The position numbers and the translations under genes are program-made. A stretch of 21,788 bases of DNA from a virus. The DNA is taken from positions 1-21,788 of IMG/VR virus record IMGVR_UViG_3300036781_000803; one strand, written 5' to 3'. Positions 5,968-13,124 of the stretch are shown here, piece after piece (position 1 is the first letter of the stretch; each line of letters opens with the position of its first letter). Under the pieces are notes generated by a model. The model ran no database searches, was not told where the DNA came from, and worked only from the letters and a program-made list of their open reading frames with translations.

Positions 5968-6342
5968 TCAAGCGGTGAGCGGAATCAAGCGGGCGGCAAC
6001 GGCGCAACCCTCAGAGCTCTTGTGGCAGTCGTACTGGTAGCCGTCGTAGAAGCTGCAACCCCAGGCGGACGAGGCGTCGTACTCCTCGCTGGTCCAGTGC
6101 CAGCGCTCGACCAGGTGCTTCTTCACGTTGGCGAAGAGCAGCGCGGCGATCGGGCGGGTGGGCAACTGCGCGCCGAGCTTTTCGGCCCAGGCAACGGCGG
6201 CCTTCCATTTGATGTCCTGCGCTCTGTCTGGCAGCAGAACTACAGCGACGTGCATGCCGTCAGGCTGGGTGATCACGCCGGCGAAGATGCCGCCTTCGAG
6301 TTCGGCGCCGATGGCGGGGAGGGAAGTGAGAGTCGTGCTCAT
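5968..6342 (-). CDS. DGR target protein 2 (C-type-lectin-like/DUF1566-like, variable C-terminus)
   Basis: This 124-residue paralogue of target 1 lacks the N-terminal coiled coil. Shared scaffold: WKAAVAWAEKLGAQLPTR (46-63), LLFAN (68-72), VERWHWTSEE (78-87) and the terminal EGCAVAAR. Its C-terminus is encoded by VR2; residues changed relative to the TR are 92, 95, 97, 99, 100, 102, 104, 105, 106 and 110, with Tyr, Asp, Ser, Gly and Cys replacing the template Asn/Tyr. The ATG at 6342 (MSTTLTSL) is preferred to the in-frame ATG at 6423 because the extra 27 residues overlap the upstream gene and look noncoding; an AAAGG lies upstream of it. No signal peptide is present. Ligand unknown. Confidence 0.92.
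   Translation of the reverse strand: MSTTLTSLPAIGAELEGGIFAGVITQPDGMHVAVVLLPDRAQDIKWKAAVAWAEKLGAQLPTRPIAALLFANVKKHLVERWHWTSEEYDASSAWGCSFYDGYQYDCHKSSEGCAVAARLIPLTA
5989..6075 (-). repeat. DGR variable repeat 2 (VR2)
   Basis: This stretch aligns to TR 4819-4905 with a constant offset of 1170 bases and differs at 12 positions (TR 4844, 4856, 4857, 4860, 4863, 4869, 4875, 4878, 4883, 4889, 4890, 4898). All are coding-strand adenines in the TR. VR2 shares no variable codon outcome with VR1 except one Asp, which indicates independent mutagenic events. Confidence 0.96.
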
Positions 6343-6409
6343 GAGGGCCTTTCGGGTGTTGAGCTGGTGGGAAAGTTGAAGATTGAGAAGCGGAGTCGAC
6401 GCCGGCGCG

Positions 6410-7087
6410 CTATCGATCGGCAATGCGGTCGAGGCGCTCCATTTCGGCGAGGATCAGAGCGCCGGCCTTTTCGAGATTTCGGCGGGCATCGGCGGGCTTC
6501 CAAGAGGCGCCATCCCATGGCCAGAAAAGCTCGAAGACAGATTGCGGCCAGTGGCTCGCGCCAAGCGCGTAGCAGGCCGCCGCGTCGCCGAGCTGTCCAG
6601 CCGAGTGAGCGTCATCGTGCTCGGTGGTGTATGCCTCGGCAGACACCTGCCGCACGCGCTCGGCCAGGACGCTACGGGCAGCGCGTGAGAGGTCGAGGCC
6701 TGCGAAGCTGCCCTTGCGATGTGCGTCCGCAAACCTAGCGCGGATTGCATCGGCGACCGCCTGCGGGTCGCAGACACGCCCGCCAGGCACGGTATCGGAC
6801 AGTAGCTGCTCCACGTCGACCGAGAGACTGGCGGCGCCGGCGTCTTCTTCGTCGCTTAGAGGACTGGCGCGCAGCACCGCGGTGACGGCTGCATGCATGC
6901 GACCGTGGATGAAATTCTTCTCTGCTTCCACCTTGGTCACACCGAACCACGCAGCGACGCCGGCGTCCAGAGCGCTTTCGCTGAAGGTCTGGGGGATAGC
7001 GAAAAAGCGGCGATCCTGTGTGTCCAGTTTCAGCGGTTGCGCTTCGCCTGACAGGAAGATGTAGTTGGGGGTCTTGGGGTTGCTCAT
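6410..7087 (-). CDS. Phage protein with an N-terminal D5-helicase-like fragment
   Basis: This 225-residue protein appears composite. Residues 3-31 (NPKTPNYIFLSGEAQPLKL, then DTQDRRFFAIP) resemble the post-Walker-B segment of D5/P4-type helicases and match residues 289-326 of the helicase in this window (NPK, NIVFLSNELQPLALDNSDRRYLVV). The second half has two segments common in phage hypothetical proteins: ARSVLAERVRQVSAEAYTTEHDD (about 136-160) and WPWDGASWKP, ARRNLEKAGALILAEMERLDR (about 190-221). No nucleotide-binding loop is present, so it is not itself a helicase. The ATG at 7087 overlaps the ParB-like stop as ATGA; the longer opening to 7159 lies inside the neighbour. Function unknown. 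Confidence 0.82.
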   Translation of the reverse strand: MSNPKTPNYIFLSGEAQPLKLDTQDRRFFAIPQTFSESALDAGVAAWFGVTKVEAEKNFIHGRMHAAVTAVLRASPLSDEEDAGAASLSVDVEQLLSDTVPGGRVCDPQAVADAIRARFADAHRKGSFAGLDLSRAARSVLAERVRQVSAEAYTTEHDDAHSAGQLGDAAACYALGASHWPQSVFELFWPWDGASWKPADARRNLEKAGALILAEMERLDRIADR

Positions 7088-9354
7088 GGCTCGATGGACT
7101 CCATTTCGGTGTAGTCGGCGGAAAGGGCGAAAGAGAGGGTGCTGGGCTGTACCATCCACGCGCGGTCGCCGAGCGCATGCATGACCTCGGCCTCGACGCC
7201 GCGTGTGTTGAACACGTCGACGCCCTTGCGAAGATCGGTCTTTAGGCGCACGCGCTGGCCGGCCTGGAAGGCATTGGGATTGCCGGCCGCCTGCAACTGC
7301 GCGGCGATCGCGGCCGACGCCTCGGCGGCGGTGGCCTTCGGCTTGCGCGCCGGCTTGGTTGGCGCGGCCTGCGCCACCACGGCCGCCGCGGCGCCGTCGA
7401 CCTTCTTGTCGCTCGCAGCCTTCTTCATCGACGCCTTGACGCCCGCGCGGATCTTGTTGGTGTCGACGCCGTATTCGCTGGCCACGGTATCGATGCGATC
7501 AGCGGCACCGTCTTTGCTCGCGTCGTGCTGCACCAGCAGCAGCAGCAAAACCGTGTCTACGTCCTCCTCGGGGCAACTGACGATGTGCGACTCAATGGCC
7601 TCGCGAGCTGCGATGCGGCCCAATTCGAGCAACTTGCATGTGTGGTTGCGGTCTTCCGTCGTCAGGCCATCTACCAACATCAGTGCCAACTGGCGCAGTA
7701 CAGGCGCATTGAAGCCTCCCTCGACATCGTTCTTCAGCGCGGCGAAGATCTTCTCGACCGCCTCCCGGCGCCACGTTTTCTCGAACTTCTCGGCCAGGTC
7801 GCGCTGCGCTGCAGCTTCGTTCGTCTCGACTGTCGGCGCCTCGCCGATGCCCTGTTCCTTCAACAGCTTGCCGACGACTACGGTGGGCAAAACCTCGACC
7901 ATCTCGTGCGTCTTCGGATCCTCGATCAGCGTCGGCGTAGGCATGTCCTTGCCCAGCACCTTGCGCAGCGTCTTCATCTGCCCACCGAGCGCCTGGTGGT
8001 CGTCGACCTTGGTGTAGCCGCGCAGCGTGTTGCTGTCCGGCATGATCTCCTTCGCCTCGCGGCCGGTGATGACCGTCTGGCCGCGGGCCTCGGCCTGCGT
8101 GCGGATGCGCAGGTAGTGCGCGTCCTTCTTCTCGGCGAAGCACGACGGGTCGGTGCAGGTGTCAGCGTGCGCGACATCGTCGAACAGCTCAGGGTTGGCG
8201 CCCGAGCGCTTCGGGCACACGCGGCAGCTCCCGGCCGCCGGCACCAGCTCGGCGTCCGTGATCTTGAAGGCGGCAGTACCGAGTCGCAGCATGTAGCGGT
8301 CGTCGATGTGCGCCTTTGCCTTGCGGAAACTCATCGGCTCGCCGTGGAAATCGGGCGCCGTGATTTCCTTCAGCACCTGCAGCTGCAGATTGGGCTGGCG
8401 CATGGCGACCAACTCGGCGGTCGACCGCGTCAGCTTGCCCTCGTAGAACGCCTCTCGGGACTCGGGCTCCAGGTCGAGCAACTTGAGGGTCTTGTAGACG
8501 TAGGCGCGGCCCTTGCCGATCTTTTCGGCGATGTCGTCGGCCGTCAGCCCGACTGTGTCGCGTAGCCGGCCGTAGCCCTCGGCTTCCTCCATGGGGTGCA
8601 GGTCGCGACGCTTGAGGTTCTCGACGAGTTGAATCTCGAGAACCTGGGCGTCCGTCAGGTTGCGGATCATGGCCGGAATCGCGCGGAGGCCGGCAATGCC
8701 GGCAGCACGCCAGCGCTGTTCGCCGGCGACAACCTCATGGGTTGGCCGTGGTTGCCCCGGCAGCAGGTCTTCGAGCGTCTCTTGCAGCCTCGATCCCGGC
8801 AGTGGGCGAACCAGGATCGCCTGTAGCACGCCGTTGGCCCGAATGCTCGCGGCGAGGTCCTTGATGAACGCTTCGTCGAAATGCGTGCGGGGGTTCGTCT
8901 TGCTTCGCACGATTGCCGCGTGCGGCAAATCGGCGAACCCGGGCGTCGTCGTGGTCGAGGCGACTGTGGGGGTAACGGACTGCGCCGCCAGGCGCTCGGT
9001 GTCTTCTCGCTTGCCGCCGAAGGCGGGTGGATTGACTTTGCTCTGCGCGCGCAAATCGGCAGGCGGCATAAAACCGTCGTTGGTCGCCACTTCGTTTCTC
9101 GGTTCCCCCCCCTCCCCAAGAGATGGCGAAGCCCGCGAAGGTGTCGGGGCGGTTGCGAGGATCGACGCCTTGCTGCGCCGCTTGCGGTCGTACTCGCGCT
9201 CGTGATCCTTGTTCTTCGCGCCCCAGGCGGCGCGCAGCTTCTTTTTGCAGTCGCGACAAAGGCGCTGCAGGCCATCCGCGCTGGTGCTGTCGACAGCGAA
9301 CGCTTCGGCGGGCAGCAGCACGCCGTGGCAGGTCTTTTGAGTAGGTGTCGCCAT
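7084..9354 (-). CDS. ParB/Spo0J-family protein (orphan, phage-encoded)
   Basis: This 756-residue protein has an HNH-like Cys knuckle at the start (C9, C33, C36), then a ParB N-domain from about residue 145 (NPRTHFDEAFIKDLAASI; GEQRWRAAGIAGL; VENLKRRDLHPMEEAEGYGRL) with the GERR-like and ENLxRxDLxPxEEA motifs used for CTP binding, then a KorB-like HTH (LTADDIAEKIGKGRAYVYKTLKLLDL). A Cys cluster, CRVCPKRSG with DTCTDPSCF (about 375-408), is seen in phage ParB-like proteins. The long C-terminus includes an Ala/Lys-rich linker and a final small domain. No ParA or parS is visible, so gene regulation or DNA organisation is likelier than plasmid-style partition. It is far longer than chromosomal ParB (about 300 residues). 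Confidence 0.9.
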   Translation of the reverse strand: MATPTQKTCHGVLLPAEAFAVDSTSADGLQRLCRDCKKKLRAAWGAKNKDHEREYDRKRRSKASILATAPTPSRASPSLGEGGEPRNEVATNDGFMPPADLRAQSKVNPPAFGGKREDTERLAAQSVTPTVASTTTTPGFADLPHAAIVRSKTNPRTHFDEAFIKDLAASIRANGVLQAILVRPLPGSRLQETLEDLLPGQPRPTHEVVAGEQRWRAAGIAGLRAIPAMIRNLTDAQVLEIQLVENLKRRDLHPMEEAEGYGRLRDTVGLTADDIAEKIGKGRAYVYKTLKLLDLEPESREAFYEGKLTRSTAELVAMRQPNLQLQVLKEITAPDFHGEPMSFRKAKAHIDDRYMLRLGTAAFKITDAELVPAAGSCRVCPKRSGANPELFDDVAHADTCTDPSCFAEKKDAHYLRIRTQAEARGQTVITGREAKEIMPDSNTLRGYTKVDDHQALGGQMKTLRKVLGKDMPTPTLIEDPKTHEMVEVLPTVVVGKLLKEQGIGEAPTVETNEAAAQRDLAEKFEKTWRREAVEKIFAALKNDVEGGFNAPVLRQLALMLVDGLTTEDRNHTCKLLELGRIAAREAIESHIVSCPEEDVDTVLLLLLVQHDASKDGAADRIDTVASEYGVDTNKIRAGVKASMKKAASDKKVDGAAAAVVAQAAPTKPARKPKATAAEASAAIAAQLQAAGNPNAFQAGQRVRLKTDLRKGVDVFNTRGVEAEVMHALGDRAWMVQPSTLSFALSADYTEMESIEP

Positions 9355-9369
9355 GGCGTGCTGCCTCGC

Positions 9370-10014
9370 TCAACCGCCGGCCTGCCAGGGCATGCGCTGC
9401 TGGCGCGCGGCGATCGGTGTCGCCTCGCCGTCGAGCAGTGCCTGCGCGCGCCTGGCCTCGCGCGCATCGCGGGTCGACTTGCAGGTGTAGTAGCCGCCGG
9501 CCTCGACGATCGGCAGGAACTGCGTGCACAGCGCCTCCAGGCGCATCACGGCCTGCGGCGTGAACACCAGCACCTTGCTCGTGCTGCCGTCGGTGTTCTT
9601 CTTCTCTCCTTCGACCATGGGCAGGCTACCTACTTCGCGCCCGACCATGATTGCTAGGCACTTCGGCATCTCGATCGGCCTGCTCTTGCTGCCGTTGGCA
9701 AAGAAGACCGACGCGCTCGCGGCCTCGACCGCGCCGCACAGGCTGGTGTTCTGGCCGAAGGCCGCGGGCGCTGTGGCGGCGCTCAGCGATTTGTAGGTGA
9801 GCGTGCCGTCGGAGTTGCTATAGGTGTACGGGCTGGGCGCCTCGGCACCGTAGACCGTGAGGTTCTGCGCGTTGCCGGCGTTGGTCGCCGTGCCTGTGCT
9901 TTGCACGCCGGTGCTCACGCCGTTGGTCAGCGTGTCCGCGCTGGCGCGCCCGGCGAAGATGACAGCGGCAGCGAGCGCGAGCAGCCACAGCGCGACCTTG
10001 AAATTGCGAGTCAT
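9370..10014 (-). CDS. Exported hypothetical protein with signal peptide
   Basis: This 214-residue protein starts with a clear Sec signal peptide (MTRNFKVALWLLALAAAVIF then AGRASA, cleavage predicted after about residue 26). The mature part is Ser/Thr/Asn-rich, with four cysteines that could form disulfides and a segment KVLVFTPQAVMRLEALCTQFLP. No family is recognised. An AGGA ribosome binding site lies about 10 bases before the start at 10014. It follows a second exported protein, with a hairpin between them. Export from a gene in the lysogeny-side arm suggests a cell-surface or periplasmic role, such as superinfection exclusion or lysogenic conversion; this is inference. Confidence 0.82.
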   Translation of the reverse strand: MTRNFKVALWLLALAAAVIFAGRASADTLTNGVSTGVQSTGTATNAGNAQNLTVYGAEAPSPYTYSNSDGTLTYKSLSAATAPAAFGQNTSLCGAVEAASASVFFANGSKSRPIEMPKCLAIMVGREVGSLPMVEGEKKNTDGSTSKVLVFTPQAVMRLEALCTQFLPIVEAGGYYTCKSTRDAREARRAQALLDGEATPIAARQQRMPWQAGG

Positions 10015-10054
10015 GGGTAGAATTCCTGTGTGAGTGATCGATAGAAAGCACGAA

Positions 10055-10079
10055 GCCCGGCGGCCCTACACCGCCGGGC
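10055..10079 (-). terminator. GC-rich hairpin between the two exported-protein genes
   Basis: A perfect 9-bp stem (GCCCGGCGG with CCGCCGGGC) encloses a 7-base loop, beginning 7 bases after the stop of the upstream exported gene. On the minus strand it is followed by TTCGTGCTTTC rather than a clean U-run, so termination may be partial; the plus strand has TTT after the stem. It may reduce transcription into the downstream gene or stabilise the upstream mRNA. Confidence 0.6.
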
Positions 10080-10085
10080 TTTCGT

Positions 10086-10805
10086 TTACGGGTGGAGCGG
10101 GTCGTCGGCCATCGTCTGCACGACGACATCGACGCCGGCCTGCGCCCAGCGCGGCGCGGCCGTCTGCCCGGCCGGCACGCCGCCCTCGAAGGTGACGCCG
10201 CCGACCGCAGCACTCGAGTCGTTGGTGGTGGCCACCACCGTGGACGTGGCGAGCTGCGCGCCGCCGGGGATCGGCGTCTGACTCATCGTGGTGAGCGCCG
10301 AGACGGTCGCGTCGTACTGGCCCACGGCGACGCCGTCCTGGTTCTTGCCCGCATCGACGTGCGCGTCGACGCCGTAGCGCTGGGCGTTCGCCATGCCGCC
10401 GTCCATCTTGACGTCCAACGCCGCCGCGCCGTTCGGCGTCACGAGTGCGGCGTTGGCATTCCACGCGGCGTCATTCCAGCTGCCGCCCAGCGCCTGCGCG
10501 TTGATCACGCCGGGGCCTTCGGCGCGGGTGTACGCGACGACCTTCATCGAGCCGCCGACATCGCCCGTGATGCCGATCGCGCCAGGCAGCACGGCCACCG
10601 CGCCGTTCGCATGGACTGCACTGTCCACGCTCACGCTCGACAGCGCCGAGCCATCGCCCGACACGTTGACGTTCGTCTGCGCGTTGACCAGCGTGCGCGT
10701 CTGGTTCTCGCCAAAGTAGGTGGTCGCCGTGGGCGCCGGCAGGTTCTGCGCGCCGGCGATGGCACAGGCGGCCAGTGTGGCGACGAGTAGGAGAGTCTTT
10801 TTCAT
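10086..10805 (-). CDS. Secreted or lipid-anchored beta-rich hypothetical protein
   Basis: This 239-residue protein has an N-terminal export signal, MKKTLLLVATLAACAIAGAQ. It could be cleaved by signal peptidase I after AGA, or lipid-modified at C14 (LAAC lipobox), although 13 residues is short for a lipoprotein signal. The mature part is rich in Val/Ala/Gly/Asn with alternating short hydrophobics (NVNVSGDGSALSSVSVDS; VVAYTRAEG), suggesting beta-strand repeats. No family is recognised. A GGAAAG lies upstream of the start. Together with the gene at 9370-10014 it forms an exported pair inside the phage leftward arm. Confidence 0.82.
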   Translation of the reverse strand: MKKTLLLVATLAACAIAGAQNLPAPTATTYFGENQTRTLVNAQTNVNVSGDGSALSSVSVDSAVHANGAVAVLPGAIGITGDVGGSMKVVAYTRAEGPGVINAQALGGSWNDAAWNANAALVTPNGAAALDVKMDGGMANAQRYGVDAHVDAGKNQDGVAVGQYDATVSALTTMSQTPIPGGAQLATSTVVATTNDSSAAVGGVTFEGGVPAGQTAAPRWAQAGVDVVVQTMADDPLHP

Positions 10806-10844
10806 GGTGCTTTCCGAGGGAGTGGTTGCGAAAATGGGCGCACT

Positions 10845-10869
10845 TGAAGGCGGCGCCCGTCGGCCTTCA
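10845..10869 (-). terminator. Weak hairpin after the winged-helix-like gene
   Basis: TGAAGGC and GCCTTCA form a 7-bp stem around an 11-base GC-rich loop that overlaps the stop codon of the gene at 10867-11550. On the minus strand ATTTTCG follows only after about 10 bases, so intrinsic termination would be weak. Confidence 0.3.
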
Positions 10870-11550
10870 TTCGGCGGCGGGCGTGGTCAAGAGGCGCAGC
10901 TGGAGGTCCAGCACTTCGGCCTGTAGTTCGATGAGTTGCCGCTGCGCGCGCGCGAGGCGCGCGTCCAGGTGTTGGCGTCGCTTCGAGGGCGGCGGAACGT
11001 TGGCCGGCGGTGCATAGCCCGGCAGCGCGAAGGCGGCGCGCTCGTTGATGGTGTGGCGCACCAGCACGCCGGCGTTGATAGCGCTCTTGAAGACGGCGGT
11101 AATGCTGCTGGCGGGACAGCCGAAGCGCTGCGTGATTTCGGCGTATGTCAGGTGGCCGCCCTTGTCGCGCAGGTGGGCCAGCAACTGAAACGGGATGCTG
11201 CCGAGCTGCGGCGTGTACCCGGTGCGCGCGGGGACTGCGGCGAACCGGCGTGTGGCCGCAGCGGCGCGCAGGAAATCGGCCCGTCCCGACGTGTGGACGT
11301 AGTTCGCGAAAGGCGCAGGCCCGAGTCGGCCAGGCGCGGCCGGCGCATGGCGGCGGCCGTTGAAGAGGCTCGGCAGCGTGAGCGCGTCATACGCGCCCGG
11401 GCGCGTCGAGGTCTGGCGCAGCTCGGCGCCGGTGTAGACCTCGGCGGAGAACGGCATGCGTGGGCCGGCCACCGTGCATACGATCGGCGCCGGCCGCGCC
11501 ACGTCGCCGGCGTGCTCGGCCTCGTAGGCTTGTTGCAACGGGGAGTTCAA
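10867..11550 (-). CDS. Winged-helix-like DNA-binding protein with C-terminal coiled coil
   Basis: This 227-residue protein (TTG start) is polar in its first half. It then has a likely winged helix at about residues 120-165 (GSIPFQLLAHLRDKGGHLTY, ITQRFGCPASSITAVFKSAI, AGVLVRHT) resembling a GntR/MarR-like reading head, and ends in a heptad-like helix (LDARLARAQRQLIELQAEVLDLQLRLL) suited to dimerisation. It is not recognised by name; gene regulation or a replication-accessory role is possible. The TTG at 11550 overlaps the HD-gene stop as TTGA and has GAAGGGG upstream. An internal ATG at 11457 would give 196 residues. Confidence 0.68.
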   Translation of the reverse strand: MNSPLQQAYEAEHAGDVARPAPIVCTVAGPRMPFSAEVYTGAELRQTSTRPGAYDALTLPSLFNGRRHAPAAPGRLGPAPFANYVHTSGRADFLRAAAATRRFAAVPARTGYTPQLGSIPFQLLAHLRDKGGHLTYAEITQRFGCPASSITAVFKSAINAGVLVRHTINERAAFALPGYAPPANVPPPSKRRQHLDARLARAQRQLIELQAEVLDLQLRLLTTPAAE

Positions 11551-12221
11551 GGCGCGGCCCCTTCGCGCAGGTCCAGTCCGAGGCCGAACGTGATCTCGGC
11601 GAATCGATCGAGGAACTGCTGCCGCCAGTCGCGCCAGGTCATCGCCTCGCGCTCGGGCGTCTTGAGGTCCGCCCAGCCGATCGGCAGGATGACGCGATCG
11701 GGGTCGACTTCGCGATCGCCGAGCACCTGCCATGGGGTGTGCAGGTAGCTGTCGAAGGGCATCAGGTCGCGCCGCTCCGTGGCGAGCGCTTCCATGTCCA
11801 TGCGGTGCAGCTCGGCGCGGCGCGACTTGAAGACCGTGAGCAACCCGAAGTGGCGGTGCACCGTTCGCTCGTGGTCCTCTTCGAACTGCGCCCATGCCTT
11901 GGTGCCGCCCGACTGCGCCGCCATCCAGTTGATGGCGCGCTTGGCCGGGCTCGACATGTCCTGGGTGTAAATCTCGTGCGCGTCGTGCAGCAACGCGGCC
12001 AACTGCACGATGAGGGTGCAGCCGTTGCGCTGGGCGATCTCGCTGACGAACAGGCTGTGCTCGGCGACGCTGTACGGACGCCGAGTCGCACCGTGGAAGC
12101 GATTGATGATCGCCAGCTGGTGCCCGATGTCCTCGATGCGAACGGGCCGGCCGCCGGGTTGGAGTGCGGCGAGGCCGGTGTAGTGGTACTCGGCACCACT
12201 GGCCGTGAGCATGTGGGTCAT
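11547..12221 (-). CDS. HD-domain phosphohydrolase (YfbR-like 5'-nucleotidase)
   Basis: This 224-residue protein carries the HD metal-binding pattern: RRPYSVAEHSLFVSEIAQ (first His), LAALLHDAHEIYTQDMSSPAKRAI with the HD pair, and a later helix containing FKSRRAELHRMDMEAL. The layout matches YfbR-like 5'-deoxynucleotidases that remove phosphate from (deoxy)nucleoside monophosphates. In phages such enzymes adjust nucleotide pools or nucleotide signals. The ATG at 12221 is chosen because it overlaps the upstream stop as ATGA; the longer opening to 12620 is an Arg-rich shadow of the neighbouring gene. Catalytic residues look intact. Confidence 0.87.
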   Translation of the reverse strand: MTHMLTASGAEYHYTGLAALQPGGRPVRIEDIGHQLAIINRFHGATRRPYSVAEHSLFVSEIAQRNGCTLIVQLAALLHDAHEIYTQDMSSPAKRAINWMAAQSGGTKAWAQFEEDHERTVHRHFGLLTVFKSRRAELHRMDMEALATERRDLMPFDSYLHTPWQVLGDREVDPDRVILPIGWADLKTPEREAMTWRDWRQQFLDRFAEITFGLGLDLREGAAP

Positions 12222-12592
12222 GGGGAGGTCGAGGTCACGCAGCCTGCGGGCCGCGGTTGAAGGGCAGGGGCGGCGGTCGGATCGACCTCGGTCCTGGGCC
12301 AGCGGTCGGGCGCGAGCGCGCAGCTCGCGACGCGCACGACGAGTTCGCCCATCAGCGGGCGGACGTTGTCCAGTTCCAAGGTCAGCGCCTGGCCGGCCTT
12401 GAGCCGCTCGTGATGGATCTGCACGAAGATGGCGGCATCGGTGCCTCGCCAGTACGCGGTCACCTTCTGCACGCCACGCTTGGTGCGCTCGACCAGGGGG
12501 AATGCCCAGTCGTGCACGTCGCCGTCGGCGGGCGACTTGCCGCGCACCAGGCACGGGCGGCCGCACAGGAAGAAGAGGCCGGTGGCCTTCAT
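12218..12592 (-). CDS. Hypothetical phage protein (124 aa)
   Basis: This 124-residue protein has a probable beta-rich globular segment (GLFFLCGRPCLV; DWAFPLVERTKRGVQKVTAYWRG; AAIFVQIHHERLKAGQALTLELDNVRP) followed by a Pro/Ala-rich tail. No family is recognised. The ATG at 12592 shares one base with the preceding stop (TGATG); a GTG at 12595 is an in-frame alternative. It lies between a membrane protein and the HD phosphohydrolase in the coupled operon. Confidence 0.7.
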   Translation of the reverse strand: MKATGLFFLCGRPCLVRGKSPADGDVHDWAFPLVERTKRGVQKVTAYWRGTDAAIFVQIHHERLKAGQALTLELDNVRPLMGELVVRVASCALAPDRWPRTEVDPTAAPALQPRPAGCVTSTSP

Positions 12593-12870
12593 CACAGCCA
12601 GCCGATGACCTGGTGGACAACGGGGAGGGCGGACGCGTACAGCGCCGGCGCGTGGCGCACGATGGCGGCGCCGATCGGGATCAGCGCTGCCACGATCGCG
12701 GCGAGAGCGAACACCACGAGCACGCCGGTGGCGCGCATGCCACCGACCGCTTCGTCGCGAGCGCTCGCCGGGTAGCGGAGGCGCTCGATGACTTGCATCA
12801 TGAGCTTGCGGCTCTCGTGCGTTGCCAGCAGGGCCTCGTGGTCTTCGATGGAGATGTCGCGCGTGGTCAT
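12592..12870 (-). CDS. Small membrane protein (92 aa)
   Basis: This 92-residue protein has a polar, partly acidic N-terminus (TTRDISIEDHEALLATHESRK) and one strong membrane helix at about residues 47-69 (GVLVVFALAAIVAALIPIG). A weaker hydrophobic C-terminus (ALPVVHQVIGWL) may be a second interfacial helix. No family is recognised. It is adjacent to another single-span protein and coupled to it by an ATGA overlap, so the two may act together at the inner membrane. Confidence 0.7.
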   Translation of the reverse strand: MTTRDISIEDHEALLATHESRKLMMQVIERLRYPASARDEAVGGMRATGVLVVFALAAIVAALIPIGAAIVRHAPALYASALPVVHQVIGWL

Positions 12871-13124
12871 GGCAGGAACCTTTCAGCGATGAGGATCAGG
12901 AACAGGGCGAGGCCCGCGACCGCGCTGGCACGCAGCACCAGTCGCTCGGCGGGGTGCATGGGTGCGTCCGCGCCCATCGGGACGATCTGTGCGGTGCTGC
13001 TGCGTTCGGTGGGGCGGCGCTCGTCAAGCGTTCGGCTGAAGTGCTCGACCGTGAGCGGCATGGGCTCGTACGGCTGGACGCGGCGAGCGGGGGCGGAGAG
13101 GGAGACGTGGAAGAGAGCGCTCAC
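12867..13124 (-). CDS. Small C-terminally anchored membrane protein (85 aa)
   Basis: This 85-residue protein has a basic, Pro-containing soluble N-terminus and a single hydrophobic helix at the end (LVLRASAVAGLALFLILIA, about 62-80), giving a tail-anchored layout. It starts with GTG at 13124, overlapping the preceding stop as GTGA, and its stop overlaps the next gene's ATG. No family is recognised. Early leftward phage genes of this kind sometimes affect superinfection, but that is only a suggestion. Confidence 0.68.
   Translation of the reverse strand: MSALFHVSLSAPARRVQPYEPMPLTVEHFSRTLDERRPTERSSTAQIVPMGADAPMHPAERLVLRASAVAGLALFLILIAERFLP

Noticed and set aside
4816-6075. Three similar repeats considered as CRISPR or an inverted/duplicated IS end
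   Set aside because: Spacing is irregular, two copies are coding, and all differences are at template adenines, which identifies a DGR.
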